Notes: a model not told the origin generated them from the letters alone. 64,000 nucleotides of DNA from Flavobacterium antarcticum DSM 19726 (GCF_000419685.1 NZ_ATTM01000005.1:248001-312000); one strand, 5' to 3'; counted from the first letter of the stretch, positions 16,666 through 26,035 are shown. Numbers and translations are program-made.

Positions 16666-17571
16666 TTATAATGATTTAATGATGTGGTCCATTGACAGAA
16701 AAAGTTTGGTACGATTTGTTGCCGTTTCCATTGGTAAATTTTCAACTCCAATTCCCATAACCCACAATTCTGAATCCGCACTGTTTACTAAAAGATTCTG
16801 TTGTAATTTTTCGATGTAAGCATTGATTTCGTCAAGCATTGGAGTAGTAGTAAGGTACGTCAAAAATACAGGCGATTCAAACTGCTCTGTCATTTTTTTT
16901 AAATCGTCAATTTCTACGCTTTCGCCAAGGTAAATGGTCTTGTACCCATTTTTTACGATTTCATAGTTCAAGTATTTCAGACCTAAATCATGACTTTCTT
17001 GAACCGGTAAAAATAAAATAAAGATTTTATCTTGAATAACTTGTTGTGATTTTGAAATAATTTCAAGTTCAACTTCAAGTTTTTGTTTGATTAAATTCGT
17101 GATAAAATGTTCGTGAGCGGCTGTAATTGTATTGGTCTGCCAAAGCAAACCTATTTCATTTAACAACGGAACAAATACATCGCTAAAAATTCCTGTAAAT
17201 GATTTATTGGCCAACAATTGATCGTATGCTTTGTAAAATGCTTCGCGATCAAAGTTTAACATCGCCACTTTAAACGCATTTATTGCGTGACTTTTATATG
17301 TTTTGTCGGTAATAATTTCTTTGACTAAACTCGGAATGTTTTCCGAAGGATATTGAGAAATTTTCGATATTTTGTACCCGTGATTGTGCAACAAAGTGAT
17401 GTTTAACAACTTTTGGATGCTTCCAAAATCGTAATACCTAATATTGGTGTCGGTTCGCATGGGCTCTAAGATATTATATCTCTTTTCCCAAATACGAATC
17501 GTATGCGCTTTAATACCTGAAATGTTTTCCAAGTCCTTAATACTGTATGCGTTTCTAAAAGTGTTCATCAT
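16666..17571 (-). CDS. CarH-like B12-binding MerR regulator
   Basis: 301 residues from the ATG at 17571 (a second ATG follows at once). An in-frame TTG lies 21 nt upstream but overlaps the likely -7 box. It has an N-terminal MerR helix-turn-helix (KAHTIRIWEKRYNILEPMR), a four-helix cobalamin-capping region with W144-x9-E154-H155, and a Rossmann B12-binding domain with E192-S-H194-D-L-G197, where His194 is the expected lower axial ligand. These motifs are those of CarH/LitR light-sensing repressors that use adenosylcobalamin. It heads the crt operon, so it probably represses carotenoid genes and itself in the dark. The light response is inferred from motif conservation. Confidence 0.85.
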   Translation of the reverse strand: MMNTFRNAYSIKDLENISGIKAHTIRIWEKRYNILEPMRTDTNIRYYDFGSIQKLLNITLLHNHGYKISKISQYPSENIPSLVKEIITDKTYKSHAINAFKVAMLNFDREAFYKAYDQLLANKSFTGIFSDVFVPLLNEIGLLWQTNTITAAHEHFITNLIKQKLEVELEIISKSQQVIQDKIFILFLPVQESHDLGLKYLNYEIVKNGYKTIYLGESVEIDDLKKMTEQFESPVFLTYLTTTPMLDEINAYIEKLQQNLLVNSADSELWVMGIGVENLPMETATNRTKLFLSMDHIIKSL

Positions 17572-17589
17572 TTTATTGTTTATCTTAAA

Positions 17590-17660
17590 CAAAAGTACAT
17601 TTTAAAAGTTTGAAAAACTAATTTGTTTAACGATTTGTTTGTGCAATTTAACAAAAAATT
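17590..17660 (-). promoter_or_regulatory. Probable crt operon promoter and operator region
   Basis: On the minus strand, TACTTTTG (17597-17590) fits the Bacteroidota -7 box and would place transcription start about 15 nt before the ATG at 17571. No good -33 TTG is seen at the right distance, as expected for a controlled promoter. Upstream lie two near-copies of AAACAAAT and an inverted TTTGTTAAAT-type element (17623-17657). These repeats are candidate binding sites for the CarH-like protein (inference). Confidence 0.4.
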
Positions 17661-17736
17661 TCTTTTAAAGGTTGTTGTTAGTACTTTAATTTGCTGTAAA
17701 TTAATAGATTAATGTCAAAAATATCCCCGTTATTTT

Positions 17737-18315
17737 TTATCTAAAAAGTGTAAACAAGATATAAGGGAGTTTGTCTTTGAAAATTTCACGCAGAATGGAG
17801 AACGCTTTTGTGATTTGTGCTTCGACTGTTTTAATTGAAATGCCTAAGTGTTCCGCTATTTCTGCATTGGTGAGGCCTTCTTTTTTACTTAGGATAAAAA
17901 TATTTTTGCATTTTTCAGGAAGTTTATCAATTTCTTTTCGAACCGCATTTACGGCAGCTTGAAATGATTCCTCGTCATCTGTAACCATAAATGACTCAAC
18001 AGATTTTTGATAATTTTCTTCTAAAGCCGAGACTGATTTATTCCTGCGGTAAATGTCTACAAACTCATTGTAAACCATTTTATATAAATAGCTTTTAAGA
18101 GAAAGTGTTTCTTCTAATTGTGCTCTTTTTTCCCATGTTTTGAGCAGGCAATTCTGCACAATATCTTCCGCAATTGCCGTGTTTCGTGATAATCCGTACC
18201 CGTAAACGCACAATTTATCAAAGTACATGTCAATAATATAGGTATACGCTTTTTGATCCCCTTTTTTAAGGCGCTGAATCAATTGGCTGTTATCGCTAAA
18301 ATCGTGAGAAGACAT
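17737..18315 (-). CDS. ECF sigma factor (FecI type)
   Basis: 192 residues with sigma region 2 (YGLSRNTAIAEDIVQNCLLKTWEKR) and region 4 (LPEKCKNIFILSKKEGLTNAEIAEHLGISIKTVEAQITKAFSILRE), typical of Bacteroidota FecI-like factors. It is divergent from a FecR gene, with 98 nt between start codons, and the SusC/SusD genes follow FecR. It would be released by FecR when the SusC receptor signals substrate. The C-terminal hydrophobic tail is normal for the group. Confidence 0.9.
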   Translation of the reverse strand: MSSHDFSDNSQLIQRLKKGDQKAYTYIIDMYFDKLCVYGYGLSRNTAIAEDIVQNCLLKTWEKRAQLEETLSLKSYLYKMVYNEFVDIYRRNKSVSALEENYQKSVESFMVTDDEESFQAAVNAVRKEIDKLPEKCKNIFILSKKEGLTNAEIAEHLGISIKTVEAQITKAFSILREIFKDKLPYILFTLFR

Positions 18316-18380
18316 AGTAGCAAATTAAGTAAATATTGCTTTAGAAATTTACTAAAGTTAAAAATATATCAAAAAAATAT

Positions 18381-18407
18381 AGGGTATTCATTTTCGACTT
18401 CGTATTA
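18381..18407 (+). promoter_or_regulatory. Candidate ECF promoter for fecR
   Basis: AGGGTA (18381-18386) and CGTATTA (18401-18407) lie 14 nt apart, just upstream of the FecR start at 18414. The layout resembles ECF-dependent promoters, but 6 nt to the ATG is very short, so a start further downstream (second ATG at 18426) is possible. Low certainty. Confidence 0.3.
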
Positions 18408-18413
18408 GAATAA

Positions 18414-19577
18414 ATGTGTGAACTGATGAATAGCGAAAAAGCGACCGATATAATTGTAAAATACTTAAACAATCAAGAAACTAAAGGTGAAATTGATTCG
18501 TTAATGGTATGGCTTGAAGAATCAGAACATCAAAAAATATTCGATGATTTGGTAAAAGTGAACATTGCTTCTACAAGTAATTTGCATTCTTTTGACAAAA
18601 TAAAAGTCAAAATGCATCTTTTAAATAAAATAAAGCAGCCTGAAAAGCGTAAATCTGTTTTTCACATTTCTAATTATATCAAAATTGCAGCGGTTCTTGT
18701 CATTGCTTTAGGAGTATGGTTTGTATTTCAAACTGAACGTAATCCAACTTTAGCGGATGAAGTTTTTCAACCTAAATTAGAAGCAATTACATTGGAAATG
18801 GAAGACGGTTCTATTCAACAATTAGATCTTTCTACAGAAACAACCATTAAAAATGCAGATGGAATCGTAGTAGGTTCGTCAACCAAAAATGGATTAGTCT
18901 ACACAAATGAAGGGCAAGATCAAAAAATCACTTACAATACGTTAAAAATTCCATTTGGTAAAAAATTCCAATTGCAACTTTCTGACGGTACAAAAGTATT
19001 TTTAAATGCAGGTACTACTTTTCGTTTTCCAACGGCATTCCCAATCGAAGGTGACCGAATGGTTTTCTTGAAAGGTGAAGGATTTTTTGATGTTTCAAAA
19101 GATAAAAACCATCCTTTTAAAGTGTCTACTGATGCGGTTAATGTGGCAGTTTTAGGTACAAAATTTAACATAAACGCGTATGAAAATGAGTCTGAAACGA
19201 ATGTTGTTTTGGTAGAAGGAAAAGTAGCCTTGTCGCAAGATATTGAAATGAAGAAAGCATCAGTTGATCTGACTCCTGGTTTTAAAGGAACGATTTTAAA
19301 AGGAACCAACGTTATATCGACAGAAAAAGTAAATGTAAAACCGTACATCGCTTGGATGACGGGAACATTGGTTTTTAAAAATGCAAAATTTGAAGATATA
19401 TTAAAAACGTTAGAGCGTCAATATAATGTCACAATTGTGGTGAAAAATAAAGCGTTGAATAGCGAAAAGTTTAATGCCACATTTTTAAATGAATCGATAG
19501 AATCTTTATTGAATCATTTGAGTGAAAGCTACCCAATCAAATATAGTATTAAAAACAATGTCATTTATATTGAATAA
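18414..19577 (+). CDS. FecR-family anti-sigma regulator
   Basis: 387 residues: a cytoplasmic N-terminal sigma-binding region (about 1-85), one membrane helix at about 88-105, a periplasmic FecR domain (IPFGKKFQLQLSDGTKVFLNAGTTFRFP; GEGFFDVSKDKNHPFKV) and a C-terminal DUF4974 domain (TGTLVFKNAKFEDILKTLERQYNV). It relays signals from a TonB-dependent receptor to the ECF sigma factor. The receptor two steps downstream carries the matching STN domain. ATGs at 18414 and 18426 are both possible. Confidence 0.92.
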   Translation: MCELMNSEKATDIIVKYLNNQETKGEIDSLMVWLEESEHQKIFDDLVKVNIASTSNLHSFDKIKVKMHLLNKIKQPEKRKSVFHISNYIKIAAVLVIALGVWFVFQTERNPTLADEVFQPKLEAITLEMEDGSIQQLDLSTETTIKNADGIVVGSSTKNGLVYTNEGQDQKITYNTLKIPFGKKFQLQLSDGTKVFLNAGTTFRFPTAFPIEGDRMVFLKGEGFFDVSKDKNHPFKVSTDAVNVAVLGTKFNINAYENESETNVVLVEGKVALSQDIEMKKASVDLTPGFKGTILKGTNVISTEKVNVKPYIAWMTGTLVFKNAKFEDILKTLERQYNVTIVVKNKALNSEKFNATFLNESIESLLNHLSESYPIKYSIKNNVIYIE

Positions 19578-19617
19578 GAAACAGCTGAAAGGCTAAACCG
19601 AATTGGTCAGAAAAAAA

Positions 19618-19643
19618 CCGGAAAATGCGCCAACATTTCCCGG
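19618..19643 (+). other. Hairpin in the fecR-susC spacer
   Basis: CCGGAAAATG (19618-19627) and CATTTCCCGG (19634-19643) form a 10-bp stem with one mismatch and a 6-nt loop. It lies 55 nt before the susC start. No T run follows, so it is not an ordinary terminator. It may stabilise or modulate the susC message (inference). Confidence 0.4.
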
Positions 19644-19697
19644 AGTACTATCTGGTCAATAGATTAACATTAACCAATTAAAAACCGATTTAAAAGT

Positions 19698-22600
19698 ATG
19701 AAAAAACTTCCTAACCTGATTAGGTTTGAACAACCTTTTCTAAAATTTGATTTAAAAATGAAACTTACCGTCTTATTTTTATTAACAAGTATCACCTTTA
19801 TTCATGCCAACGAAAGTTTTGGTCAATTGAATAAACTGTCGATACATGCACATCAGTTAACCACGGCCGATGTTCTTGATAAAATTGAAAACACAACCGG
19901 ATACATGTTTGTTTACAATGTAAAATCGGTTGATTTGCAACGCGTCATTTCAATTAATCTTGAAGAAGAGAAAATTGAAAATGTGTTGAATAAATTGTTT
20001 GTCAATACCACGACTGATTACAAGATATCAGGTTCACACATCATTTTGTCTGTCAAAAAAGCGACGGTAACTCCTATTTCTATTGCTGAAGCGGAAGACA
20101 TTGAAGTTATTATTCGTGGAAAAGTAATGAATGAATTTGGCGATCCATTGCAACAAGCGAGTATCAAAGTGAAGGGAACGAACCTCGCTGTTTTTTCAGA
20201 TGCAGACGGAAACTTTGCGATCACACTTCCTACAACAGATGCAGTTTTAGTGATTTCCTACGTTGGTTTTGAAACGCAAGAAGTAATCGTTGGAAACACT
20301 GATTTTATGAATGTAAAATTAAAATTCCAAGTCGAAAATATGCAAGAAATTGTAATTATAGGATACGACAAACAATCTAGAAATAAAGTAACTGGTGCGG
20401 TTTCTTCGATCGATAAAAAGGAAATTACGCAACTTTCGGTTGGAAATGTTGGATTTGACAAAGCTTTGGGAGGTTTGGCACCTGGAGTTCAAGTTTCGCA
20501 AAACAGTGGTCGTCCAGGCGAACCGGTTCGGTTGAATATTAGAGGATTGACTTCGCCACTTTCAGGAAGTTTGAATCAGCCTCTTTTTGTGATTGACGGT
20601 GTTCCGTTTAATGCCGATGCTTTAGGCGGTTCCAATCCACTTTTGGCGTTAAGCCCAAATGATATTGAGAAAATCGATATTTTAAAAGATGCTGCTGCAA
20701 CTGCAATTTACGGTTCTCGTGGTGCGAATGGAGTTGTCATTGTTTCGACCAAAAGAGGGACTAAGAATCAAAAATCTACGGTCGATTTCTCTTATACAAC
20801 GACTTATGCTCAACCAATTAATACGTTGAAAGCATTGGATGCGACTCAATACCGAGCGTTTTATGATACTTTAATGAGCAACAGTGTGAACTCGTTAAAC
20901 GACGGGACACTTGATTTCTTTTACGATATGGATTTGATGAACATCGGAAATATCGAATTGGATTACGATACTTTTTTATATACGTACAATGGGTTGAATG
21001 ATTCTTATTTTGGCACAGCCAATACAAATTGGAACAAGGAAACGTTCCGAAAATTCGCATTAACGAATCAGTATAATTTAAATGTAAGAGGTGGTTCAGA
21101 AAGTACGAATTACTCTTTTGGATTATCAGCTGTAGATCAAGAAGGATTGGTCATCAATGAGAAATACGACCAGTACAATTTGAGAATGGCAATTGATTCA
21201 AAAATCGGCAAAAAAGTGACAATGGGTGCGACTGCAAATGTTTCGCATACTAAAAATTTATCTGGCGAAGCAAAAGATTTCGGATTCAACACCGTAAATA
21301 CTGCTAACGTAATCGCTCGTCCTGATTTACCAGTTCGTGGAGAAAACGGAATGTTGTTAGACCAACCTGATTATCAATATGGTTTTGAAACTTACGAGCC
21401 AAATCCTGTTGCTAAATTGCAGAATAAGTCAGAAAACAGATCCTATAATTTTATTGGAAACACATTTCTTGAAGCGAAAGTAGCGAAAGATTTAGTGTTA
21501 AGAGGTGATGTAAATGCAGGTGTTTTTTACAATGATTCTAACTTGTTTATTCCAAAAACCACGTCAACCAACTTTGGGTACCCAAACGAATCTAATTTGA
21601 TTACAGGAAACGGGTTAACCTCAAATATTACAACCAACTTAACTGCAAAATATGATTTGTACTTAGGGGATCATAATTTCAAAGCATTGGTTGGATATTC
21701 ATGGGACCGCACTAAACGTCAATACAACAGCGTTTTTTACACCGGTTTTCCCGACGATGAAATTTTAATTGATCCGAATTCAGCTGCTCAAATTACTTCC
21801 TTTTCAAGCAGTAAAAGTGAATCGGGAATCAACTCTATTTTCTCGAGATTGAGTTACAGTTATAATGATTTATACAATCTTACGGTGAATTTTAGAAGAG
21901 ACGAATCTTCAAAATTTGGACCTGGAAATAAGAGTGGATATTTCCCGTCCCTTGCGGCAAGCTGGAATATTGCAAACGAAGAATTCATTAAAGTGGAAGA
22001 TTTGAATGTGTTGAAATTAAGAGCCAGTTACGGTAAAGTAGGTTCGGCAAATACAGCTGATTTTGCTTATTTGCAATTCTTTGGAACCAATAGCGGAATT
22101 AAATACGGAGGAAATACCGGAATCACACCTTTAAATATCTTACCTAATAAAAATATTGGTTGGGAAACTACCAAGGAATTTAATTTAGGTGTTGATTTCA
22201 AAGCTTTTTCTCACCGTTTGTATGGTAGTATAGATGCTTATTCGAGAAAAACAACAGGAGCTTTAGCGCCAACACCAATTCCTTTTGAACTTGGACCGTT
22301 GACTTATTTCTCTAATTTGATGGATGTTTCTAATAAAGGAATTGAAATTAATATTGGTGGAGATATCATTCGTACGGAAGATTTCATGTGGAGTATGAAT
22401 GTGAATTGGGCGACTAATAAAAATAAATTAGACAAGTTGAATGGTGCAAATATCAATCAGTATAGTCTTGATTACTATGTAGAAGGTCAACCTATTGGAA
22501 CAATTAAGGGATACCAAGTGGAAAAAATTTTCCAAGACCAAGCTGAAATTGATCAGTTGAATGCAGATGCTCCAAATGGATTTTACAGTTCGCCTTCTTT

Positions 22601-23189
22601 AAGCGTGGGAGATTATAAATTTAAAGATGTGAACGGTGATGGTGAAATCAATGCGGATGATCGTTCTGTAATTGGGTCTATTCAACCGGAATTTTTTGGA
22701 GGTTTCAGCAACACATTTACGTATAAAAATTTAAGTTTATCTGCTTTCTTCCAATATTCTGTAGGTGCTGAATCTGTTTGGGATGCAATTCCAACGGGAG
22801 TTTATAACAGTATAGGTCAAAATAAATTAGCAGAATATGGTTTGAATACTTGGACGCCTGAAAATACCGATGCACGTTATGCAAAAGCAGTATATACGGA
22901 TCCAGCTGGAAACGGTAGAATCTCAGATCGTTATTTATTTGACACTTCTTATTTGCGATTGAAAAATATTCAGTTGAATTATACTTTTGATAAAGCAATT
23001 GTGGAGAAATTAATGTTGTCTCGTGCAACCATTTTTGTTGCAGCTACAAACATCGTCACATGGACAAAATGGCCAGGAATTGATCCGGAAATTTTCTCTG
23101 AAAGAGGAGGAGTTACAGATCAAGTGCAGAATGAAGATCCGTATCCATTAGCGAAATCATTTTCATTTGGTGTTCAATTACAATTTTAA
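19698..23189 (+). CDS. SusC/RagA TonB-dependent transporter with STN domain
   Basis: 1163 residues. After an extended signal region (the membrane helix begins near residue 22) come an STN domain (about 48-115), a carboxypeptidase-regulatory-like domain (KVMNEFGDPLQQASIKVKG), the plug (LNIRGLTSPLSG; FVIDGVPFNADALGG; AAATAIYGSRGANGVVIVSTKRG) and a barrel ending FSFGVQLQF. The STN domain marks it as a signalling receptor that talks to FecR. It pairs with the SusD gene 14 nt downstream. No carbohydrate-active enzyme is nearby, so the imported substrate cannot be read from context. Confidence 0.93.
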   Translation: MKKLPNLIRFEQPFLKFDLKMKLTVLFLLTSITFIHANESFGQLNKLSIHAHQLTTADVLDKIENTTGYMFVYNVKSVDLQRVISINLEEEKIENVLNKLFVNTTTDYKISGSHIILSVKKATVTPISIAEAEDIEVIIRGKVMNEFGDPLQQASIKVKGTNLAVFSDADGNFAITLPTTDAVLVISYVGFETQEVIVGNTDFMNVKLKFQVENMQEIVIIGYDKQSRNKVTGAVSSIDKKEITQLSVGNVGFDKALGGLAPGVQVSQNSGRPGEPVRLNIRGLTSPLSGSLNQPLFVIDGVPFNADALGGSNPLLALSPNDIEKIDILKDAAATAIYGSRGANGVVIVSTKRGTKNQKSTVDFSYTTTYAQPINTLKALDATQYRAFYDTLMSNSVNSLNDGTLDFFYDMDLMNIGNIELDYDTFLYTYNGLNDSYFGTANTNWNKETFRKFALTNQYNLNVRGGSESTNYSFGLSAVDQEGLVINEKYDQYNLRMAIDSKIGKKVTMGATANVSHTKNLSGEAKDFGFNTVNTANVIARPDLPVRGENGMLLDQPDYQYGFETYEPNPVAKLQNKSENRSYNFIGNTFLEAKVAKDLVLRGDVNAGVFYNDSNLFIPKTTSTNFGYPNESNLITGNGLTSNITTNLTAKYDLYLGDHNFKALVGYSWDRTKRQYNSVFYTGFPDDEILIDPNSAAQITSFSSSKSESGINSIFSRLSYSYNDLYNLTVNFRRDESSKFGPGNKSGYFPSLAASWNIANEEFIKVEDLNVLKLRASYGKVGSANTADFAYLQFFGTNSGIKYGGNTGITPLNILPNKNIGWETTKEFNLGVDFKAFSHRLYGSIDAYSRKTTGALAPTPIPFELGPLTYFSNLMDVSNKGIEINIGGDIIRTEDFMWSMNVNWATNKNKLDKLNGANINQYSLDYYVEGQPIGTIKGYQVEKIFQDQAEIDQLNADAPNGFYSSPSLSVGDYKFKDVNGDGEINADDRSVIGSIQPEFFGGFSNTFTYKNLSLSAFFQYSVGAESVWDAIPTGVYNSIGQNKLAEYGLNTWTPENTDARYAKAVYTDPAGNGRISDRYLFDTSYLRLKNIQLNYTFDKAIVEKLMLSRATIFVAATNIVTWTKWPGIDPEIFSERGGVTDQVQNEDPYPLAKSFSFGVQLQF

Positions 23190-23203
23190 AAAATAAAATT
23201 CTC

Positions 23204-24619
23204 ATGAAAAATAAAATATATATCTTAAAAATCGCCTTGACTTTAATGCTTGTAACTTCAGTCGTAAGTTGCAGTATTGACGATGTGAAGCCTTTAAATC
23301 AACTGACAACGGAGAATGCAATTCGAGACGAACAATCAGCTCAAGCTGTTTTAAATGGAATTTACGGCGGTTGGCGTGCCATAGAACTCAACGCATTTCC
23401 GTTGCATCTTGGTGCTTTAGGCAATGAAGGTTTCTTTTCCGGAACGATTACAGGAAGTACTGGTTTTAACGCAAATCAAGTGAAACCTGAAAACTTATAC
23501 TTGGGCTTTTTATACAATGCACATTACAAAATTATAAATGGTAGCAATTTTTTAATTGAAGAATTAGAAAAAGGAAAAGCAGTTGGTATTTCTGACGAAC
23601 GAAAAACAGAGCTGATCATGCAAGCAAAATTTGCTCGTGCAATGGCTAATTTTAATTTGCTGCGTTATTTTGGCCAGTTTTACGACCAAAATTCATCGTA
23701 TGGAATTGTACTTAAAACAACATTTTCAACGGACGTTGTTTTCGCGCAACGGAATTCTGTACAGGAAGTATATGCATCAATTGTTGCAGATTTAGAAGAC
23801 GCGTCTGCAAATGGTCCATCGATGGTAGCACATTACTTTGCAGGAAAAGTAGCTTCGACTGCTTTATTGGCAAGAGTTAAACTATATATGAATGATTATG
23901 AAGGAGCCGCTGCTGCAGCACAAGAAGTAATTCTAAATGCAGAAGGATATGAGTTAGAAACGAACTACGGTTCCATCTTTTCAAACACTTATAATTCATC
24001 TGAAGCTATTTTTGCCATTTACCATACGCAAACACCAGAAGGTGGAAGTGGAATGTATCAAATAAACCGAACCAAATACAGTGAAACGCTTCGAACGTTA
24101 GCAGATGCTCAAATTGATGGAGCAGGTTCTTTAACGGAAAGTGGTTCAGGTTACGACCCTCGATTTTCTTATGCGTATGCAACAAGTACGAAAGGAACGA
24201 ATTTGAATGGTAAATATCCAGTAAATACTTTTCAAGCTAATTCTGAAAACAACACGTTATTTTACATCCGTTTAGGTGAAATTTATTTAATTCATGCAGA
24301 AGCGGAAGCTAGAAAAGCGGGCGGAAATTTAGACGATGCGTTAACCAGTTTGAATGCAATTAGAGAAAGAGCAGGAGTGGAAGCGTATGAACTGAGCGAT
24401 AAAACGACACTTTTGACTCAAATCCGTGAGGAGAAATTATTAGAATTGTTTTTTGAAAATGGAGAAACGTGGTTTGATTTAATTCGTTACCATAAGTTGG
24501 GTGATGTTTCCGCTTTCGCTGAAAAAGCGTCACTTACTTCAGAAACGCAATTCATCCTTCCGATGCCTTTAAATGTTTTGAGTGCGAACAATTTATTGAT
24601 TCAAAACCCGGGTTATTAA
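23204..24619 (+). CDS. SusD/RagB outer-membrane lipoprotein
   Basis: 471 residues. The lipoprotein signal ends in VVSC with SIDDVKPL following, as in surface SusD proteins. The body has the TPR-like RagB/SusD features: ENAIRDEQSAQAVLNGIYGGW at the start, LIMQAKFARAMANFNLLRYFGQFY in the middle, and YIRLGEIYLIHAEAEARKAGG and EKLLELFFENGETWFDLIRY near the end. It caps the SusC channel and captures substrate at the surface. It is followed 34 nt later by a thioredoxin-like gene. Confidence 0.93.
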   Translation: MKNKIYILKIALTLMLVTSVVSCSIDDVKPLNQLTTENAIRDEQSAQAVLNGIYGGWRAIELNAFPLHLGALGNEGFFSGTITGSTGFNANQVKPENLYLGFLYNAHYKIINGSNFLIEELEKGKAVGISDERKTELIMQAKFARAMANFNLLRYFGQFYDQNSSYGIVLKTTFSTDVVFAQRNSVQEVYASIVADLEDASANGPSMVAHYFAGKVASTALLARVKLYMNDYEGAAAAAQEVILNAEGYELETNYGSIFSNTYNSSEAIFAIYHTQTPEGGSGMYQINRTKYSETLRTLADAQIDGAGSLTESGSGYDPRFSYAYATSTKGTNLNGKYPVNTFQANSENNTLFYIRLGEIYLIHAEAEARKAGGNLDDALTSLNAIRERAGVEAYELSDKTTLLTQIREEKLLELFFENGETWFDLIRYHKLGDVSAFAEKASLTSETQFILPMPLNVLSANNLLIQNPGY

Positions 24620-24653
24620 CTGAAACAGATACTTAATTATAAAATATACAAAA

Positions 24654-25679
24654 ATGAAAAAAATAGCAATAACTTTTTTAGCGACAATTGGATTTTTTAG
24701 CGCTCAAGCACAAGTGGATTACGCCATAATTTCCGGTAAGATTGAAAATCCAACGGCAGATAAAAAAATACGTCTTTACGACAGTGCCGCAGGAAAAAGC
24801 GCAATGTTAAACGTGGGTGCTGATGGCTCTTTTAGAGATACAATCCATTTAAAAACACCTACGATTTATACTACTTCCTACGATAGTTTTTTTAGCCTCT
24901 ATGTTGAAAATGGTATGGATGTTCAGGTGAGTTTTGATGCCAAAAAATTCAAATCAACTTTGAAATATGAAGGAAAAGGTAGTTTAGAAAATCAAGTGTT
25001 ATTCGAAAAAGAGAAGTTTACAAACGAACTTTTCGGCGAAGATTATAGAACGTTGTTTTCATTAGACAAACCAACATTCACTAGCAAACTAAATGAGTAC
25101 AATTCTAAAATCGTACATCTTTTAGAGAGCAACAAGAAAAACTTAAGTGCCAACTTTATTTCAATGCAGAGCAAGGCACAAGAGGAATTTATGACCGGAA
25201 TGACTGCTGAAAACACGAAGCAACTGCAAATTAATGAGAAGCTAATCGTTGGAAAACCATCGCCATCATTTAAAAATTATGAAAGTCAAAATGGTAAAAA
25301 AGTGTCTTTATCTGACCTTCGTGGAAAATATGTTTTCATTGATGTTTGGGCAACTTGGTGTGGACCTTGCAAATATGAATTTCCTTACATAAAAGAACTA
25401 GAGAAAAAATACCACGGAAAAAACATTACTTTCTTAAGTATTTCTGTCGACCGTCAAAAGGACAAAGAAAAGTGGAAAAAGATGATTGTTAAAGAAGGCT
25501 TAGGAGGCGTTCAATTATTGGCGGATAACGAAATCGAGTCGCAATTCATCAAGGATTACTTTATTGAAGGCATTCCACGTTTTATATTACTGGATCCACA
25601 AGGTAATTTGATTTCTTACGATACTCCAAGGCCTTCAGAGCCGGAATTAATTACATTATTTGACGAACACGGCATCTAA
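24654..25679 (+). CDS. TlpA-like thioredoxin with N-terminal DUF4369
   Basis: 341 residues with a signal peptide (about 1-20), an N-terminal beta-rich DUF4369-like domain, and a C-terminal thioredoxin fold with WATWCGPCKYEF (Cys236 and Cys239) and the cis-Pro segment IEGIPRFILLD. It is a periplasmic thiol-disulfide reductase of the TlpA/ResA type. It is the last gene of the SusC-SusD unit and may keep an imported or partner protein reduced, but the partner is unknown. Two consecutive hairpins follow its stop. Confidence 0.85.
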   Translation: MKKIAITFLATIGFFSAQAQVDYAIISGKIENPTADKKIRLYDSAAGKSAMLNVGADGSFRDTIHLKTPTIYTTSYDSFFSLYVENGMDVQVSFDAKKFKSTLKYEGKGSLENQVLFEKEKFTNELFGEDYRTLFSLDKPTFTSKLNEYNSKIVHLLESNKKNLSANFISMQSKAQEEFMTGMTAENTKQLQINEKLIVGKPSPSFKNYESQNGKKVSLSDLRGKYVFIDVWATWCGPCKYEFPYIKELEKKYHGKNITFLSISVDRQKDKEKWKKMIVKEGLGGVQLLADNEIESQFIKDYFIEGIPRFILLDPQGNLISYDTPRPSEPELITLFDEHGI

Positions 25680-25704
25680 GCTGTAAAGCGTTTAAATGAG
25701 TCTT

Positions 25705-25744
25705 AAAAAAAGGCAAAAGAATTCAGTTTCTTTTGCCTTTTTTT
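25705..25744 (+). terminator. Intrinsic terminator 1 after the sus operon
   Basis: AAAAGGCAAAAGA (25708-25720) pairs with TCTTTTGCCTTTT (25729-25741), then a run of T. It starts 25 nt after the thioredoxin stop. Confidence 0.88.
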
Positions 25745-25749
25745 TATAT

Positions 25750-25794
25750 AAACAAAACAACAGCATCTTATGGAAAGATACTGTTGTTTTGTTT
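25750..25794. terminator. Second long hairpin after the sus operon
   Basis: Arms 25750-25769 and 25775-25794 pair over 20 bp with one mismatch around a 5-nt loop. It follows the first terminator by 5 nt. No T run follows directly on the plus strand, so this may be a backup terminator or an mRNA end-protecting stem. Confidence 0.6.
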
Positions 25795-26035
25795 GCGTTA
25801 CTAGGGTAGAAGCGTTTTTTTTAATTATTTACTAGTTCCCTACTATTAATTCTAAGATTAGATATTAAATTAAAAATATAGTTATTTATTAATGAATAGT
25901 ATCTAATTAAATACGCTAGTGTCCTTTCTCACGTTGTATGCCTAAAGTAATTTGATCATTACAAAAAAGAAATTTCATAGATTTATCTTTATTTAGTTTT
26001 TATTGTTAGATTTGGTACAATAATCAATCATTTTT
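25795..26035 (+). other. AT-rich intergenic region before the nuclease gene
   Basis: No open reading frame of note. TAGATTTG at 26007-26014 fits the -7 box and may belong to the promoter of the gene at 26036, but no -33 TTG is at the proper distance. Nothing else recognised. Confidence 0.4.

Noticed and set aside
17572..17592. TTG start seven codons upstream for the CarH-like gene
   Set aside because: It overlaps the probable -7 box, while two ATG codons follow in frame.
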